Positions 13,191 through 26,690 of a stretch of 64,000 bases of DNA are shown here, piece after piece. Every line of letters starts with the position of its first letter. The stretch's first letter is position 1. Location of the stretch: assembly GCF_001577835.2 (NCBI RefSeq), contig NC_029532.1:6156606-6220605 (forward strand). The letters are read 5' to 3'. The position numbers were made by a program, and so were the translations under genes. This DNA comes from Coturnix japonica. Its lineage: Eukaryota; Chordata; Aves; Galliformes; Phasianidae. The notes below the pieces were generated by a model. The model searched no databases, had not been told where the DNA came from, and saw nothing but the letters and a program-made list of their open reading frames with translations.

Positions 13191-13290
13191 AGAACTGTAG
13201 AAGCATAAAGGCTGGAAAAGCCCTCTAAGACCATCAGGTCCAACCCCAGCCCATCCCACCACGCCTGCTGACCATGTCCATCATGCTCCC
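13191..13290 (-). mobile_element. CR1 LINE 3'-end remnant
   Basis: The plus strand reads AGAAGCATAAAGGCTGGAAA, then a block matching AAGACCATCAGGTCCAACCCC, then GACCATGTCC. This is the reverse complement of the CR1 3' end, so the element points to lower coordinates. Only about 100 bp is recognisable, and the terminal ATTCTATG repeat is degraded. Confidence 0.8.
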
Positions 13291-14012
13291 ACTGTGTGGT
13301 GTGGGATATTCCTCAGAGTGGTTGACAATGGAGATTCTGCACTTAGGGTTTAATAGGGCCACTCCAAAGGGAGCAGTTTGTCCCCCTCCTCTGCTCCCCC
13401 TCAGCACACTCACTTCAGTGAGAAATTCCATTTCCAGCACTATGCAGGTTGGAGACCAATTAATAGAGCCTGAACTTTCGGAGGTTGCTTAATTGAAGAG
13501 ATCTGGAGGACATGCAATGGTTCGGGCAGGCACTGCCGAGCCTGTAGGCATCCGGGCGCTGGATGAGAGATAATGAATTTTAAATGGCTTTGCTAACCCA
13601 GTAGCTTCACACCCAGAGGGTTTTTGCAATCAGGAGATGTTGGTGTTGATGTGTGCTCTGTGAGCTGGTCCTGCTCTGCACTTATTGCATCTCCATTCTA
13701 ACAGTGAGGCATCAAACACACACAGCAGTGAGTTACTCTGTGTGAAGACACATGGATGCATCCGTGGGGATGGGTGACTGTGGGTACAGATCTCTGTAGC
13801 ACTGTGTGGCTTGCAGGGATGCTCACCCATTCCTTGCAACACCAGGTCACGTTTGTATGAAGCCAGGAAAGTTTGCATCAGATCTCTTTAGATCTCATTG
13901 ACCAAGGGGGAGAAAGAAAGAGATCATTAAGTATTTAAATGGAGACAAATGAGTCTCTGTAGCTGTGACATCCAATAACCTTTCAGCCAGCAGCCTTAAT
14001 CCCTAATAAGTT

Positions 14013-14048
14013 AAAAAAAAAAAAAAAAAAAAAAAAGAAAGAAAGAGG
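14013..14048. repeat. A24 homopolymer with GAAA extension
   Basis: A run of 24 A is followed by AAAG units. No gene-like or SINE-like sequence is attached on the 5' side that would make it the tail of a processed copy, so I treat it as a simple repeat. Confidence 0.9.
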
Positions 14049-17000
14049 AAAAAATGATTCATTCAATCAGTCATTAATGAAGCCATAAATCATTAGGAGA
14101 ATAATTCTTCCCAAATTGAATTACTCCTTTCAATTATTTTGCTTCTCTTCTCCCTTTCCTTTCATCCCGTTGCTCCCCATGGAGCCAAAGGATCGGAACC
14201 GACTGCCTGGTGCTGCTGAGAGACTTTCTGACTTCTCCCTTTTCCTTTCTGCTCTTTTTCTCTCTGCAGACTGCAGTAGGACAAAGAAAATGAGAACTGG
14301 GATGGCAAAGCCAGCGGCTTCCCACAAGGATTGCTGTGTAAGGGCTTTTCTGGTTATTACTTACCTTTCTATGGTAGGAGTCCTTCTGGAAAACTAAAAG
14401 CAGGAGGCTGACTTTGATTTTATCTTAATGAACATCAGTGCTCCAGTGAGTGCCAGCTCGCAGCCTTTCAAACCTCATTATTCTACAAAGTGGTGCTGAG
14501 ATGCAACACAGAGCCACGCTGAAACAAGATTGAATCTGTCCAACGCTTCTGCACCGGTGCATCATCCCAAGTGCAACCTGTGCTTATTTGCAGCCTGGCT
14601 CAAAGCAGGACTATCCCTGTGGCAGGTGTAGAACCCAAACCACACCAGGCCCTGCCGGGCTGCATGCTGCAGCTCTGGGGAGCCATGGCAGCAGGGCTGA
14701 TGGGGCAGAGGGAGGCGTGATGGAGGCATCCCAGGAAGGATTTCTTTCCTCTGTATGTTGCAGCCAGGTGTCAGACCCCTGCAAACTGTGCAATAGAACC
14801 CAGCACCCCAAGCTCCCACAGCCTACCTCCATCTGCTTTGCCCCCAGCTCAGTTCTGACATCACACCAGTACAGAACAGCACCCTGTGCCATGCCCTCAC
14901 ATCCTGGCAATGGCAAATCCTTCTCATTTTCACATTTCCTCCCAAAAACAAACAGCATCTCTCCAGACCCCCCTCACCCCACATAGATCACAGCAGATCA
15001 TCTGCACTATCTTTTTGCCATTTCCTTTCCCCCAGCATTCACGGATGGGCTAAAAGTAACACCTCTGCTCCTCTCCTCACTCTTTGCATTGATAGCAGTC
15101 AGCGTTTCCCAGCTAGACTAGGAAAAAAAAAGTTAATTCTTAATTAAGCTCTCCCATCCTGTTTGATATTCATTAGTCCTTTCATTACTTCTTAACTCTG
15201 CTGAGTTTCTTCCCTTCTTTTTATGCATCTCAGACCACTCTCCAGCCACTAAATCCTTCGAATCCCCAAACTGCATTTTTGTTATCCTTACTGTTATTGC
15301 TCACATCCCACCCCGGCCATCACAGCCTTCAGGTGTTTTCCCCTGAGGCTCACATTTGTGTATCTAGGTCTATAAGACATTCTGTGCCGAGCAGCGTGCA
15401 AATTGCAATCACTGGGAGAACAGCAACCTGCCTATTGCCAATGCAAGCGCCAGTGAAATATGGGAAATTAATTTAGCCCCATGAAGCAGGTAATTACTAT
15501 TTTGCAGATTGAAAAAGTGGGGCGTAAAGAGATTAAGGCCCAAGGCCCCAGTCTAGCCAAAACCCAATCATATGCTTAATTTAAAGGAGATTAGATAGTC
15601 CCCTTAAAGCCAGCAGGAGCACTGCTTAATGCCAGGCACACATGGACGTGTTTTGCTGGGATGAGGGATGGAGGAAGGTGTTCCACCAGGAAGGCTCTGG
15701 GCAGCCTCTGCTCCAGCAAAACCATTCTGGAAACCAAGGGCCAAGAGCTGCCAGCAGAGCGGAGAGGGAACTGGATGGGGTATGGGAACCCAGCACTCGG
15801 TTCAAGGCATCTCAATGCATGAAGCTGATGTGGGAAGAGAACATGAGTTGGGCAGTGCCACCTGCAGCCCACAGCCCCATTGGCAGAGCAGGGTAATGAG
15901 CAACCCATGTCCCCACCAGCACCCAGCCTGCACCTCCCTGTCCTGCTTCTATTTCTTTTCAAGTCTATTTGGGTGGTGATAAACATCACCTGGGGACACC
16001 TCAGATCCCAGGTTTTTATGCTTGGTTAGGTTTGGGATTCCCCAAGCCTGCTGTGTTACATGATGGAGGTGCAGAGATGGGTGACCCTCAGCTGTGTGTG
16101 TGCACATGGACGGCTGCCTGTCCCACCAGAGGCCAGTGTCAGAGCTGCATTTTGTTCCAAAACTAATTGTTATTACCTATTAATGTGTGCCAAGTGCACC
16201 CAGGCTTGCAGTAAAACAGCTTTTAGACATTATGTTGAAATTAACATAATACAGACCGTGCATATCAATCCAGCTGACCAGACATTTTAATGTTGATTTC
16301 TTTTTGTTGAGGACACCTCATCCACCCAACACAGAGCTGTGTGTCCCGCTATGGACATGTCCCCTGAGCGCCAGGGTGCCCATCTCACCCACCACATTTA
16401 TTATAAACTAATGTGCAAATGCACTTCTACATAAAACACAGAGCAGAAGAGTTATGCCAGTCTTCAGGGGAAGTAATACCCATCTTAATAAAATGTGTAA
16501 ATACAGATTTATTTGCTAGGCTGGAACCAAATGGGCTGTTCTGGTTGGAAGGAGGAAAGAAATGCTAAAAGAAATCTTAAGGTGCCAAATTACCTTAGAA
16601 CCAGAGTGAAATAAATCATCAGTGTCTTCCTAAGCCTTGGGAAGGAACTGCCAGGAGCCCTTCCTCAGCCATGGGCACCCCAGGCACTATGTGAACCTGC
16701 CCAGCAGTACTGGTGACATGGCAGAGAAACCAGTAATGACCAGTTACATACAAACCATTATACCCAGTGCCCAAGCAGAGCTCTGCAAACTCCTCTGCAA
16801 ACTCCTCAGTCCTGCTCAGCTGGATATATTTATCGCCACTGATGGAACGAGACGTCTGCTCCGAGGAGACAAAGCTAAGTGAAGGCTGATTGATTGTGGA
16901 AGGATACACCAACACCTGTCCCCTGATGGCGCCGGAGGGAGACAGAGGCTCTGGCTGCTGGCCCTGACTCAGTGCTTGGAGCACTTTGCCCATCAACCCC

Positions 17001-17129
17001 ATCCTCCATGTTTGCTTCCCATTTCCCAGCTCTAGAAGATGAAACTTTTCCTCCCCAATGCAAAGCACAGCTATTTATTCTGGGCAAGTGGTGACTGTTC
17101 TGTTTTATATGAATATTCTGCTCATTGTC

Positions 17130-17900
17130 CACGAAGAGTTAATGAATAGATGTCTTAATAAGCAGCCAGTCGATGGCTATGGACCACGCAGCCCTCCAGT
17201 CAATAGCTTGCTGACAACATCCTTATGACCATCTGCAGCAAAAACTCCCCATGTCTGCAATATGCTGATAGCAGCTATTAATTATTTATCGGACTTTTAG
17301 AGAACGTTTGCAGTGGGCCCCACAATAAAAGGCCGCCAGCTCCGTCTGCCTGCTTCCTTCTTCTGCCCCAAGCTCCCAGGGATGCTGAGCCCCATACCAA
17401 CCCACATACACACAGACACAGCTTTACTCCTTCCCTCTTACACCTCTCAGCCCATAGAACTCAGTGTGGCTCTCTCATCCTCCCCATAGCAGCGGGAGGC
17501 GGTGCCCGAATCGCAAGCAATGCAGAGGGGAGGAAAGGCACCGGGTAACACACGTAGGGATAAACTTAGCAGCAGGCTCGCCAGACTGTCTCATGCACAT
17601 GGGCACCAAGAGGCCGAGGGCTCTGCACAACGAGATGCCCACGGTGTGGTTTTAAAGGAGGCGGAATTCAGCTCGGCTGCAGCAGAGAGGCGCGAGACTC
17701 AGCTCCATCCAAGACACAGAAAATGAATTATGCATCGTGGCCGAGCCTGGAGATCATTGATGATAAATAATGCTAAGTGGGAGCTGGCGGCGTGTTTCAG
17801 CTACAGCTGCCCCTGTGCTGACGCCTTCTTTTTTTCTTCCCCTTTTTGGATGAGAAATGTGGATTATGGAGTACGGTTTGATATGGAAAAAAAGTAGCTT
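17130..17900. promoter_or_regulatory. Candidate conserved noncoding block
   Basis: Two AT-rich cores (17,130-17,330 with GCTATTAATTATTTATCGG, and 17,720-17,780 with AATGAATTATGCATCGTGG and GATGATAAATAATGC) flank a mildly CpG-rich centre. Density of homeodomain-like TAAT cores and low repeat content resemble vertebrate developmental enhancers. I see no exon. The assignment rests on composition only. Confidence 0.25.
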
Positions 17901-20900
17901 TTCACAATTGTTTTCCTTTTAAGCAGGAAGATTTGCCTTCCTTCACAAGGTTCTGCTGGTCTGTTCTTTAGTTACACCGTGGGTTTGCATCTTTCAAATG
18001 GTGCTCAGAGCTGTGGGTCGAAGTGCACCCCAGGGAGCTCAAACACAGATGCCATCTGGAGCGGGGAGCTTCCTGGGACTTCCACAGTGTTCATACAAAT
18101 TAATTTCATGTGATTTTAATTGGGAAAGTGCACTCATCCTTTCTTGCTTCTTCTAATTCTCAGTCACTCACTGCGTGGGGGGTGCTCAGCCCCGGCTTGC
18201 ACAGGGTTGGGTGCCACTGGGATGCTCAGCACAAAGGATGCTCCCCATGCACAATGCTACACATTACCTCAGTCCTGCTCTGCCCAAAGGCAGGAGCTGT
18301 TTTACTGGGGGCTGTGATGGTCGTCTCCCTGCAGATACAGATGCTGGGTCTTTCTCCTTCTACAGGAAAGAGCAACAAGGGAGACTGCATCCATAAGGAC
18401 AGGGCAATGTTTTCTTAGCAGCCTACTGCCATTTCTGAACACAAGGCATGCAGATAGAGGGCTTCTGGATGAGGATTTGTTCTGTGCTCATCACTTTGAC
18501 AAGGGGATTTCACTGCACCTCTGCCAGGCAGCCACATCAAGAACAACACAGAAGAAAGGAGAGAGCAGAGCTTAAAGTGGATGCAATTTCCCCATGAGGG
18601 ATTTCATCAGGGGAAGCCTGTGGGCTATAGCCAGGGGTCAGGCACTGCTGGTTCCATGGATCTAAATCCACAGCACGAGGTGGACCTGCATTGTGGATGG
18701 GAAGCTGTGGCAAAGGAAGCGCTGAGGGCTGGATTTTTCCACTCAGCACTGAGTACCTGTTGTTGCCCTGATGTCAGAGGGAATTTTGAGCTGGCACCAG
18801 CTCCGGGTATTTCATTGTATGTGGTCTATCCAAAGAAATACATCAAATTAATGGCAGAGTTAAGAACAGAGCCCAGGAGTGCAGATCCCTCCTCCCTCAT
18901 CTTAATCACAAGGAGGTGGTTGCTTCTGATGGAAAGCAAACAGATAAGAACAAGGAAGGGAGCTCTGCATTGAACTGCAAACCGTCTGACTCCTGCAGAA
19001 ATTTGAGTCCTCAATCCCATTTTCTCCCTGTTACTGTCCTTAAACCACTGCTGTTTCTCTGCCTGCAAAGGAATCGTGCAGCCCACAGCTGTGAGAGCAA
19101 CCACACCTTGTGCCTTCATTCTGTGTGCTGGAGGGGCTCTGGAGCTCACAGACCCGCAGGGGTGCCCATGTAACTCTGTTGGAAGGAGACATGAAACAAC
19201 CACATGTGTTTTCCACTGCCCCCAGTTAGATCTGAGGTGAAGGAGGCCAAGATTGCACCACACAAGCAAAATCATCCTTTTAGAAGATGCCTTACTGGGG
19301 CAGATTGCCCTGAAGCAGCACGTTGTGTTTCTGTACTACAGAGTGGGGAATTGACTCCATTTCAACTCCTTTAATTAAACCGAGTTAACATCCATCAGAG
19401 CAAATTCGCCTGCTGTGCCTAAACCAAAGGAGTTAAAGGAAAAAATAAATAAATAAAGGGCAGGAAATACAACGGCTATTACTGTCTGTCACATCCTTAC
19501 AGGATTATTTTCTGAAGAGAGAGGCTGAACAGCTTGTTCTGCACTAGTTACATCCCAGCTTCTGCTCCAGAGCTTTTTATTTCCAACGGATATATCTTTG
19601 TTAAACAAGCCAGGCTGCAACCCTGCCTCCTCCATCCATCCTCTTAAGGAGTGTGATTGATGCAGCCGCAGCAACACAACCCCGGGTGAGCAACAGAGTG
19701 ATGGGGACAGAGCAGGTGTCTGCACTCAAGGCAGCAGAAAACAGCACATGGGACCTGAATGGGTCCGCTTTGGTGACAAACAGCACTGAATTCCTCTCTT
19801 GCAATAGGACTGCATCAGACCCATGGATGTGTGATGGGAAGCCACTCCTGGCAAGCACTCTGGATTTGTTTGGGTTTGGTTTGGTTTTTTGGTTCATTCA
19901 TGCAGCTCCAGCTGTGTGTTGACAGCCAGGGGTAATCTAGGGAGGTGTGGCTGTAGCAGCTGCCCTGCCCCGTGCCCATCACAGCGATATAGGGTGGGCT
20001 TCTCCTATCCCAAAAGCCCTGAAGGGCTCTGGAAGCCACTCAGGGAAATGCTCCAATTAAACATAAGATGAGGCATTAGGATCCATTTGCTGCTCTTCCC
20101 GTGATGTGTGCCATTTCCAAAGGGTAAAAGGGCAGGCTCTTCGTGCTAAAAGAAGCATGCAGGATTTAATATACGCCAACCTCTGCTGCTGTGCATCTCT
20201 TAGTATCATCCTATACCAGCAACCTCTGCTGGGGAGATTTCCAGGAGGATTAAACCAAAAACCCCTTTTCCAGCATCTGCTGCTGGAAGAGTGAGGGTTG
20301 CTATGGAAACTGCATCTGGCCTATTCACATGAGTTTTATAAGGAAAGAAACAAATAAGAAATAAAGCAAAAACAACACAGACGTGGTGCAAAAGAGAGGT
20401 GACTTTGTCTGATTTCATCAAAGGGAGAAGAAGGATAATAATGACTAACCCAGCCTGGCTGTTTGTTTATGTGTGTGTTTACCAGCCTGGATCTCCTCCA
20501 AAGCCAGGGGTTGGGATGGGACACATGAACCTTGGGTTAAGCAAAGGGAGGAGAAACAAAGAGCTCCCCATGCCCACCTGTGGATGCTGCACACCAGTGA
20601 GGGGAAGGCAGAGCCAAAAGGCTGCGTTCTGCATCTTCTAAAGGCATCGCTAGGCAGTGGTCCTCCAGCAATGGGGGGATCTGTGCCGTGAGACAGGGGC
20701 TCATCTCTGCAGGGAGAGACCATCCCTGGGATGTCAGTGGTTAATATGGATTGGGACCCATCGAGGATGCTGGTGATGCTCCTACGACAGGTGGACTCGT
20801 ACATCGGGGTGATGCTTTGGTAAGCTCCAGAGATAGCTACTGGCCTCATGGATACAGGGTGGCTTCAGAAAGGGCATGTCCTGCTCTGCCAACCCCCTCA

Positions 20901-23900
20901 AACCCCTCCCTTTACTCCCCCCAAGGTGTTATTAGTTAAACCTGACTGGGGCTGGTGTCTGAGCTGCTGCAAGCAGGGTCATTTCAGAGATGTATTAACA
21001 TCACCAAAGCCCGTCACAAGCCCAGCATCCATTACTGTTGTTTTCAGCAGCACACACAGTTTACCATCTGGCCTGGTCCTCCTTATGCTCTGGGCTTGAT
21101 GCAAATCAACACAGCTCCACTAATTTCTGGGCCACGGATGCAGCTCACACCAGGAGCTGGGCTGGCTCAGCAGTCGGGTTCAGCACTGCACCGCTACAGC
21201 CTGCAGCCCCACTCCGCATCTCACTGTGTGTAATGAGCCAGCCCTGGGGCACTCCAAGAGCTGAAAATGAGTAGAATAATGCAGGAAAAAGAAAGAGGAG
21301 TGGTGATGTAAGGAAGAATGTGGTTCAGAAACAGTGCAACACCATACCAGTGCCGGCATCCCTCTGTGGGGCTGAGCACACACCCCATCAAACATCTCAC
21401 AGGTGCTCAGATCCCCCCTCCCCACTGTGGCCCCAATGAGTGCCACTGTCTCAGATGGCAGCTGAGTGACTGCACTCCAGTGGGTACAAAAGGCCCCATC
21501 ACTGCAAACTCATGGCAGCTGTGACTGAGCTGCAAGAGAGGAGCCAACCTGGGAACCTGAAACAAATGCGTTCCAGCAGTTGGTGATTAGGAAGAGGTTC
21601 AGTTTAGTTGTAAGGCATTACGCGTATCTACACCAGCTCGTGGCTGTGAATCCTCAAGCATCCTCCCCAGTAATCTTCCCTTCTTCTCTACAGTGTTCTT
21701 TCAAGACTGATCAGCATTTTCTCCTCCCAGCCCTTGGATAAAAAAAGAGAATAAAAACTTCACGGCATTCTGATAAACCCATTTATCTACCTGTTACCTT
21801 CTCCTTCATGCAGGAAAAGCTCCTTTATGTCTGTTCCTACCTCCTGGGACAAGGGCAGCTGCAGTGCTGGAGCCGTGCTGAGAGCTGTCAAGGAACACAG
21901 GGATATGGGGCTGGAAGAACACCAGGTCCCAGTGCTATCCCACACTCTGTGCTGAGACCCTGTGCCTCGTGGGGCAGCAGGGATGGCACGGACCCCCCGA
22001 GCTGGGTTCATTGCCAACAAGGCAGCAGGAAGTGCCATCTACCCACCGCCTTCATGCAAGCTGTCCGTGAGGGATTTCTTGTTTCCTTTCATTAGTCTAC
22101 TCAGGCTAATTATTTCGAGAGCACTGTTACAAGCTGAAAAACAAGCCGCTGAGGAGATGGTGCTGCACAGCCTGAACAGCTCTGGGGGAGGGAGGCACAG
22201 AGATGGAGATATGGCCTGGGCAGGAGGATGGTGGGGAGCAGTCAGGAGCAACATTCCCCAGCCTCAGGGACAGGAAATATGCCAAGGAGAGACAAGGGGG
22301 TGGTTCTCAGCAGGAAGGACCATCTGTAACCTGCTACAACTCCCCTGGTTTCAACTGCTAGGAGAGCTCACCTGCTGAGCTCCTGCATCATCACACACCC
22401 CAGGCACACCACTTCTATCCATGGCACTGCTGTGGGCACCCTGGCTGAGTGCTCTGATTGCTTGATTGCTTTAGGGCATTTGATGCTGTTTATATGGTCT
22501 CCCTATGCCCTGTGCCTGCTGTGAGCATTTCAGCTGCACTGCAGCCATTCAGCAACCCAACCTCCTGGGTCTCTGCTCACCTCACTGCCCTGCACAGCCC
22601 CTACCAGCACCCAGCACAACGCACAGTGCCTGCCCAGCTCAGCAGAGGATGTCTGTGCAGGATGACACCAGAAAGGCTTGGCCAAACCCCAGCAGATCTT
22701 GTGCAGAAATGACCCTCAAATAGCTCTGGGCTGGCACCCAGCATTGCAGAGCCAAAGCCAGATCAGGGTCATTCCCTGCTGTGCACTGCTTTTACACTGC
22801 CTGCCCTCCTCTTCCCCTCTTTACCTACTCGTTGTCCATTGGCAGCTGCACTCAATCCTGGAGGAGTTTTGCACTGATCCCCTCTGCAGAGGAGTCAAGT
22901 TAAGCGAGCTGCTTCTGCTCTGCCCCGGTGTTTGCCCAGCTCTGATTTATGCCCTTCTCAGTGAGCACAGCTCATACATCAGGGCCACGCTCACGCTGCT
23001 CACAGCAGCAGTATTTCACCCCCATTCCTGAACCCATTTTGGAGCTAATAAATCCCCCATGCAGCCTGCCAGCCTCCTCCTGTCCAACCCCAAAGAGTGG
23101 GAAAAGAAGGGAAAGGGAAAAAAAAATACCTGGCATCACCATGACAACTTGCTCCTTCCCAGAGCTGCACAGCCTTCAAGTTCCCACTCCCCATTTATCA
23201 GCTGCACTTGATTAGGCAGTGGTGGCAGTCGGTACCACTCAGTGTCAGGGTGTTGGATGCTTGGGATAGCACGCTTGCTGCCCTGCTGGAGAGACTTACT
23301 GCCTCCTCTTCTTCCTCTTTCTTGCTGCCAACCCATTCCTTGCTCATGGGAAAGTCTTATAGGTTGTTCCCTGCTCAGTCTTGCAGCTGGTGCACAAGGC
23401 CTGGCTGCTCTATGCTGTCAAGGGCACGCCAAGCCTCATTATGTCTCATTTATTGCTTGTTATTGGCCTTACTGTGCAGAGAAAAGCCATCAGTGGGGAA
23501 GGTCTGTGCTGGCAGCGTAGCAGGGAGCTGGATTGCTGGTAAGCATCATGGGGTGCAAAAGGGAGAAGGATGGGGAACTGCTGGGTGGGCACAACTGTCT
23601 ACCTGGCACAGTCCTGGGACACCACTTGGGCACTGCCACCTTCATGCCTACTCTTTCTTTAAGGATTGTGTTCTGGATGTGTGGCAGATGGGCTCGTTAT
23701 GAAAGAAAATTGCTTTTGCTTCCCAGCTCAGGCAGCCATGCTTTATTTACTGATTTTCTCCCCCATTCATTCAGATCCATTTCTCCTTTCTGCATGGCAG
23801 GAAGGCAGATGGAGACCATCATTTTGGTCACCAGATGGGCACCGACTGCGCCCTGGCAGCTGCTGCCCATCACGGCTGTAATACAGAGCTCTGGGGCACT

Positions 23901-24429
23901 TGCCTGGGTCCCTACCCTTGTTTAGGCAGATGAGATGCAAGCCATGCAAGCAGCCCCACCAGCACAGCGAGAATGGTGCTGCCTGGGAAGGGACGGAAAA
24001 TTCTACCAGCACTGGATACTGAGCCATGGGTATGGCATTGGGCAGCATCCTCCAATGGACCTGGACTGCTGGAGCCAAATCTAATTTGTTCTGAGATCCG
24101 AAGGAAGCAGAAGCTTCCCCACATCCTCTGCTTAAGCATTTCAGAAGTGTTAATTTGCTGCATGAGCTGTTTGACCAAACAACCCCCACCCCCAGGTAAA
24201 AAATAACCAAGTATTGCTGCCCATCCCAGTGCTGCCCTTCAGCAGGGCTTTGCTCTTCTGCAGCAGAACAGGACATCGTCAGCTGTCAGTGCATTGTCTC
24301 ATTAGACAGTTGAGCTGTTCTCTGCCAGGAAGGAAAGGGAGGCATGGGTGCTCGCATTAAGGCACCAAAGCAGCTCATCTCCATGCTGGGCTCCATGCAT
24401 TGAACACCACCTCTCCGCGGCACTCACTG

Positions 24430-24610
24430 ACACAGCCTAAAGAAGCGTTACTGCAAACACATCAGTCTTAAGATAACATAAAATAATAGAAGAAATGAAA
24501 TTCCACCGCAATCACTCCAAGCGAGAGTCTCAATTAGCAAACAGATCAATCACCAGTGACATCTTAAGTAGCGTTTACATGGGGAGCGTTGTCAGAATGA
24601 TGTGTGGTTA
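24430..24610. promoter_or_regulatory. Candidate conserved noncoding block
   Basis: This is a non-repetitive, AT-leaning stretch with words such as CTTAAGATAACATAAAATAA and TCTCAATTAGCAAACAGATC, free of transposon matches and of meaningful ORFs. It is a possible enhancer by composition. No direct evidence for function exists in the sequence. Confidence 0.2.
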
Positions 24611-25196
24611 TAGTGTGGCTGTGGCTTTGCTGGGATTCCCTTCATGCCCACTCACTGCCCACAGCCCGGGGCTCATGGGCAAAGCCCCAGCATGGGTGGG
24701 ACATGGGGACATGGGCTCTGCAACCCTAATAAATACTGCTGTCTTCAGAGCAGCCTGCTCCATGGAGAGGGCTGACAGCCCCCAAGGTGTCAGCATCTCC
24801 CTGAGCACTGGATAAAAATGGATTGGATAAAGGCTTTGGGGCAGGCACGTTCATTTATGTATATTGCGGGATTACAGGCGGCTTATGGGCTCCCAGCTGT
24901 GATCAAACTCCATCGGGCAGCCACGGATGAAGGCAACATTGTGTGCAACAGCAACAGGGTGACCCCCCTGGAACCTCTGCTCTCCCCCAACCCCCAAACA
25001 TGTTTCTACCAGAAAAAAAAACAACCTCATTTCTTTGCTTGTTTATAAAAGAATTTGTTGGATTTTGCCCAAAGCTCCACCTGCAAACATCCCATTTTGG
25101 CAATGGATTCCAGTAGGGAGAAGAAACAGAAAATCTGCTGCTTCTTGTCAGATGAAAGAAAAAAAACCTTTCTTTTTCTTCTCCCTCCCTCCCTCC

Positions 25197-25263
25197 CCCC
25201 TTTTTTTTTTTCTTATGGAGTTAAATACCCCTGTAATATATATATACATATATATGTATATCT
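25197..25263. repeat. Polypyrimidine tract and TA-rich microsatellite
   Basis: A C/T tract ending in a run of T is followed some 25 bases later by alternating TA with single interruptions (TATATATACATATATATGTATATC). This is simple sequence with no gene association. Confidence 0.85.
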
Positions 25264-25759
25264 CAGGAATTATATTTCTATCAGTTTCAATCCCTCTTCT
25301 GCTCAGCCCGCAGCCCCTCTGCATGTTCCCCCCACCAGCAGCCATGCAGGCGGTAAGGATGAGGGTAGCTCAGTGCAGGAGCTCCCAGGCTGCAGCCACC
25401 TCTCAGCTCAGCCACTCTCATAGCTTAGATGTGCCCAAGTTTAAGAAAGTTCCTGGTATTCCCCCCTAGTTTTGGTTTTGTGAAACCCTCAGGCTCCGCG
25501 TGGTGGTGGTGCTGCTGTTCCATTAACAAGCGGCACAGCTGTTAATGTCATTTGATCAATACCTAATGAGCAGCTGATGGCTTCTCCCAGATTTTCAGCA
25601 GTCCTTTTGGTTACACATCAGCTCAGAATAGTACAGCATGGCTTCAATAACTGATAGGCCACTAGTGCAGGGCATGGATGGAGCCCCACTCATTACTGCT
25701 GATGGCCAAAGCCACTGAGATGCCACCACTTAACAAGCAGCTCTGTGCTGCAAGGCACA

Positions 25760-25853
25760 GCAGAGCCCTGGTCTAGGGACTACTCTGAAGTGCAATTGAC
25801 ATGAGGGTATTTGATGACCTTAGAGGTCTTTTCCAATATATGTAATTCTATGA
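25760..25853 (+). mobile_element. CR1 LINE 3'-end remnant
   Basis: The core GATGACCTTAGAGGTCTTTTCC, followed by AATTCTATGA, matches the last part of the CR1 3' end in plus orientation. Upstream similarity is lost after about 60 bases, so the copy is very short or old. Confidence 0.8.
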
Positions 25854-26506
25854 GCCCCCATCAGGAGACTCCTACTGAGCTGCCAATGGCAGCCCATGGC
25901 TTCATTGGAGCACTGAACACAGAGGACATTTCCATCTTTGGGAGGAAGAGAGATGTCCCCCATGACTGCAAATAGGTATAGAGAAAGCGATCAAAAAGCC
26001 GTTGTAAATCCAATCACATTAAACCCTGCACTTGAGAAATGTTCGAGCATCTTCCTAAAGCCGTTCCCTCGCCACGACAATGAATCTCAGGGTAATTTGC
26101 ACAGCAACTGTCAGTGAGATGACTGTCACATTTCAGAGAGGTTCGGGGGATGCTTCAGTAAGTGGGATTGTCTGGAGGAAGGGGGGAGGGAGAGTGTGAA
26201 GAAGGCAGAGAGGTGTGATGAGCCCAAGGCAACGTGTCAGGTGAGCGATGGGCTCAGCCCCAGCAGTGATGAATGCGCTCTGTCTGCCCCAGAACAGCCT
26301 TCCTGCCTCTGCCGCCAGGATGAGCTGCTCTTGTCATTCAGAGGAGAAAGCGGTTTTAGCATGAACAAATGGTGCTGCTGAAGCAGGGAGATGGGGAGGA
26401 GAGGTCTCACCACAGCCCTGTGTGGGCTGCAGGGTCTGCTGATGCTCCTTTTCAAAATAAAAGAGGGTAGATTTCAATTAGATATGAGATAAAAGTCCTT
26501 TTCCAA

Positions 26507-26690
26507 TGAGGGTAGTGCAGTAGGTTGCTCAGAGAGGTGATGGATGCTCAATCCCTGCAGATACCTGAGGTCAGGGGATGGGGCTCTGAGCACCAGCTGA
26601 GCTGTGGGTGTCCCTGTGCATTGCAGGGAATGGGACCAGATGGCTTTTAAGGGTCCCTTCCAATTCTAACAACTCTATTGTTCTGTAAGT
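26507..26690 (+). mobile_element. CR1 LINE 3' fragment
   Basis: The segment runs from GGTTGCTCAGAGAGGTGATG through ATCCCTGCAGATACCTGAGG and CATTGCAGGG to GGCTTTTAAGGGTCCCTTCC and a degenerate ATTCTATTGTTCTG tail. All blocks occur in the order known for CR1 3' ends. It is 5' truncated and noncoding. The terminal motif differs from ATTCTATG, which fits an older copy. Confidence 0.9.

Larger units (their letters stand above)
12310..25759. other. Long intergenic stretch, no gene recognised
   Basis: No supported gene lies here. Embedded are one CR1 remnant (13,191-13,290), an A24 tract (14,013-14,036), a small TA-rich microsatellite (25,238-25,263), and AT-rich candidate regulatory blocks at 17,130-17,330, 17,700-17,900 and 24,430-24,610. 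The 17,490-17,720 interval is mildly CpG-rich. Open frames up to about 170 codons occur on both strands but overlap one another, lack domains and look like chance. Confidence 0.55.

Noticed and set aside
14013-14036. A24 tract as the tail of a processed pseudogene or SINE
   Set aside because: No gene-like or SINE-like body precedes it, and there are no target duplications that I can see.
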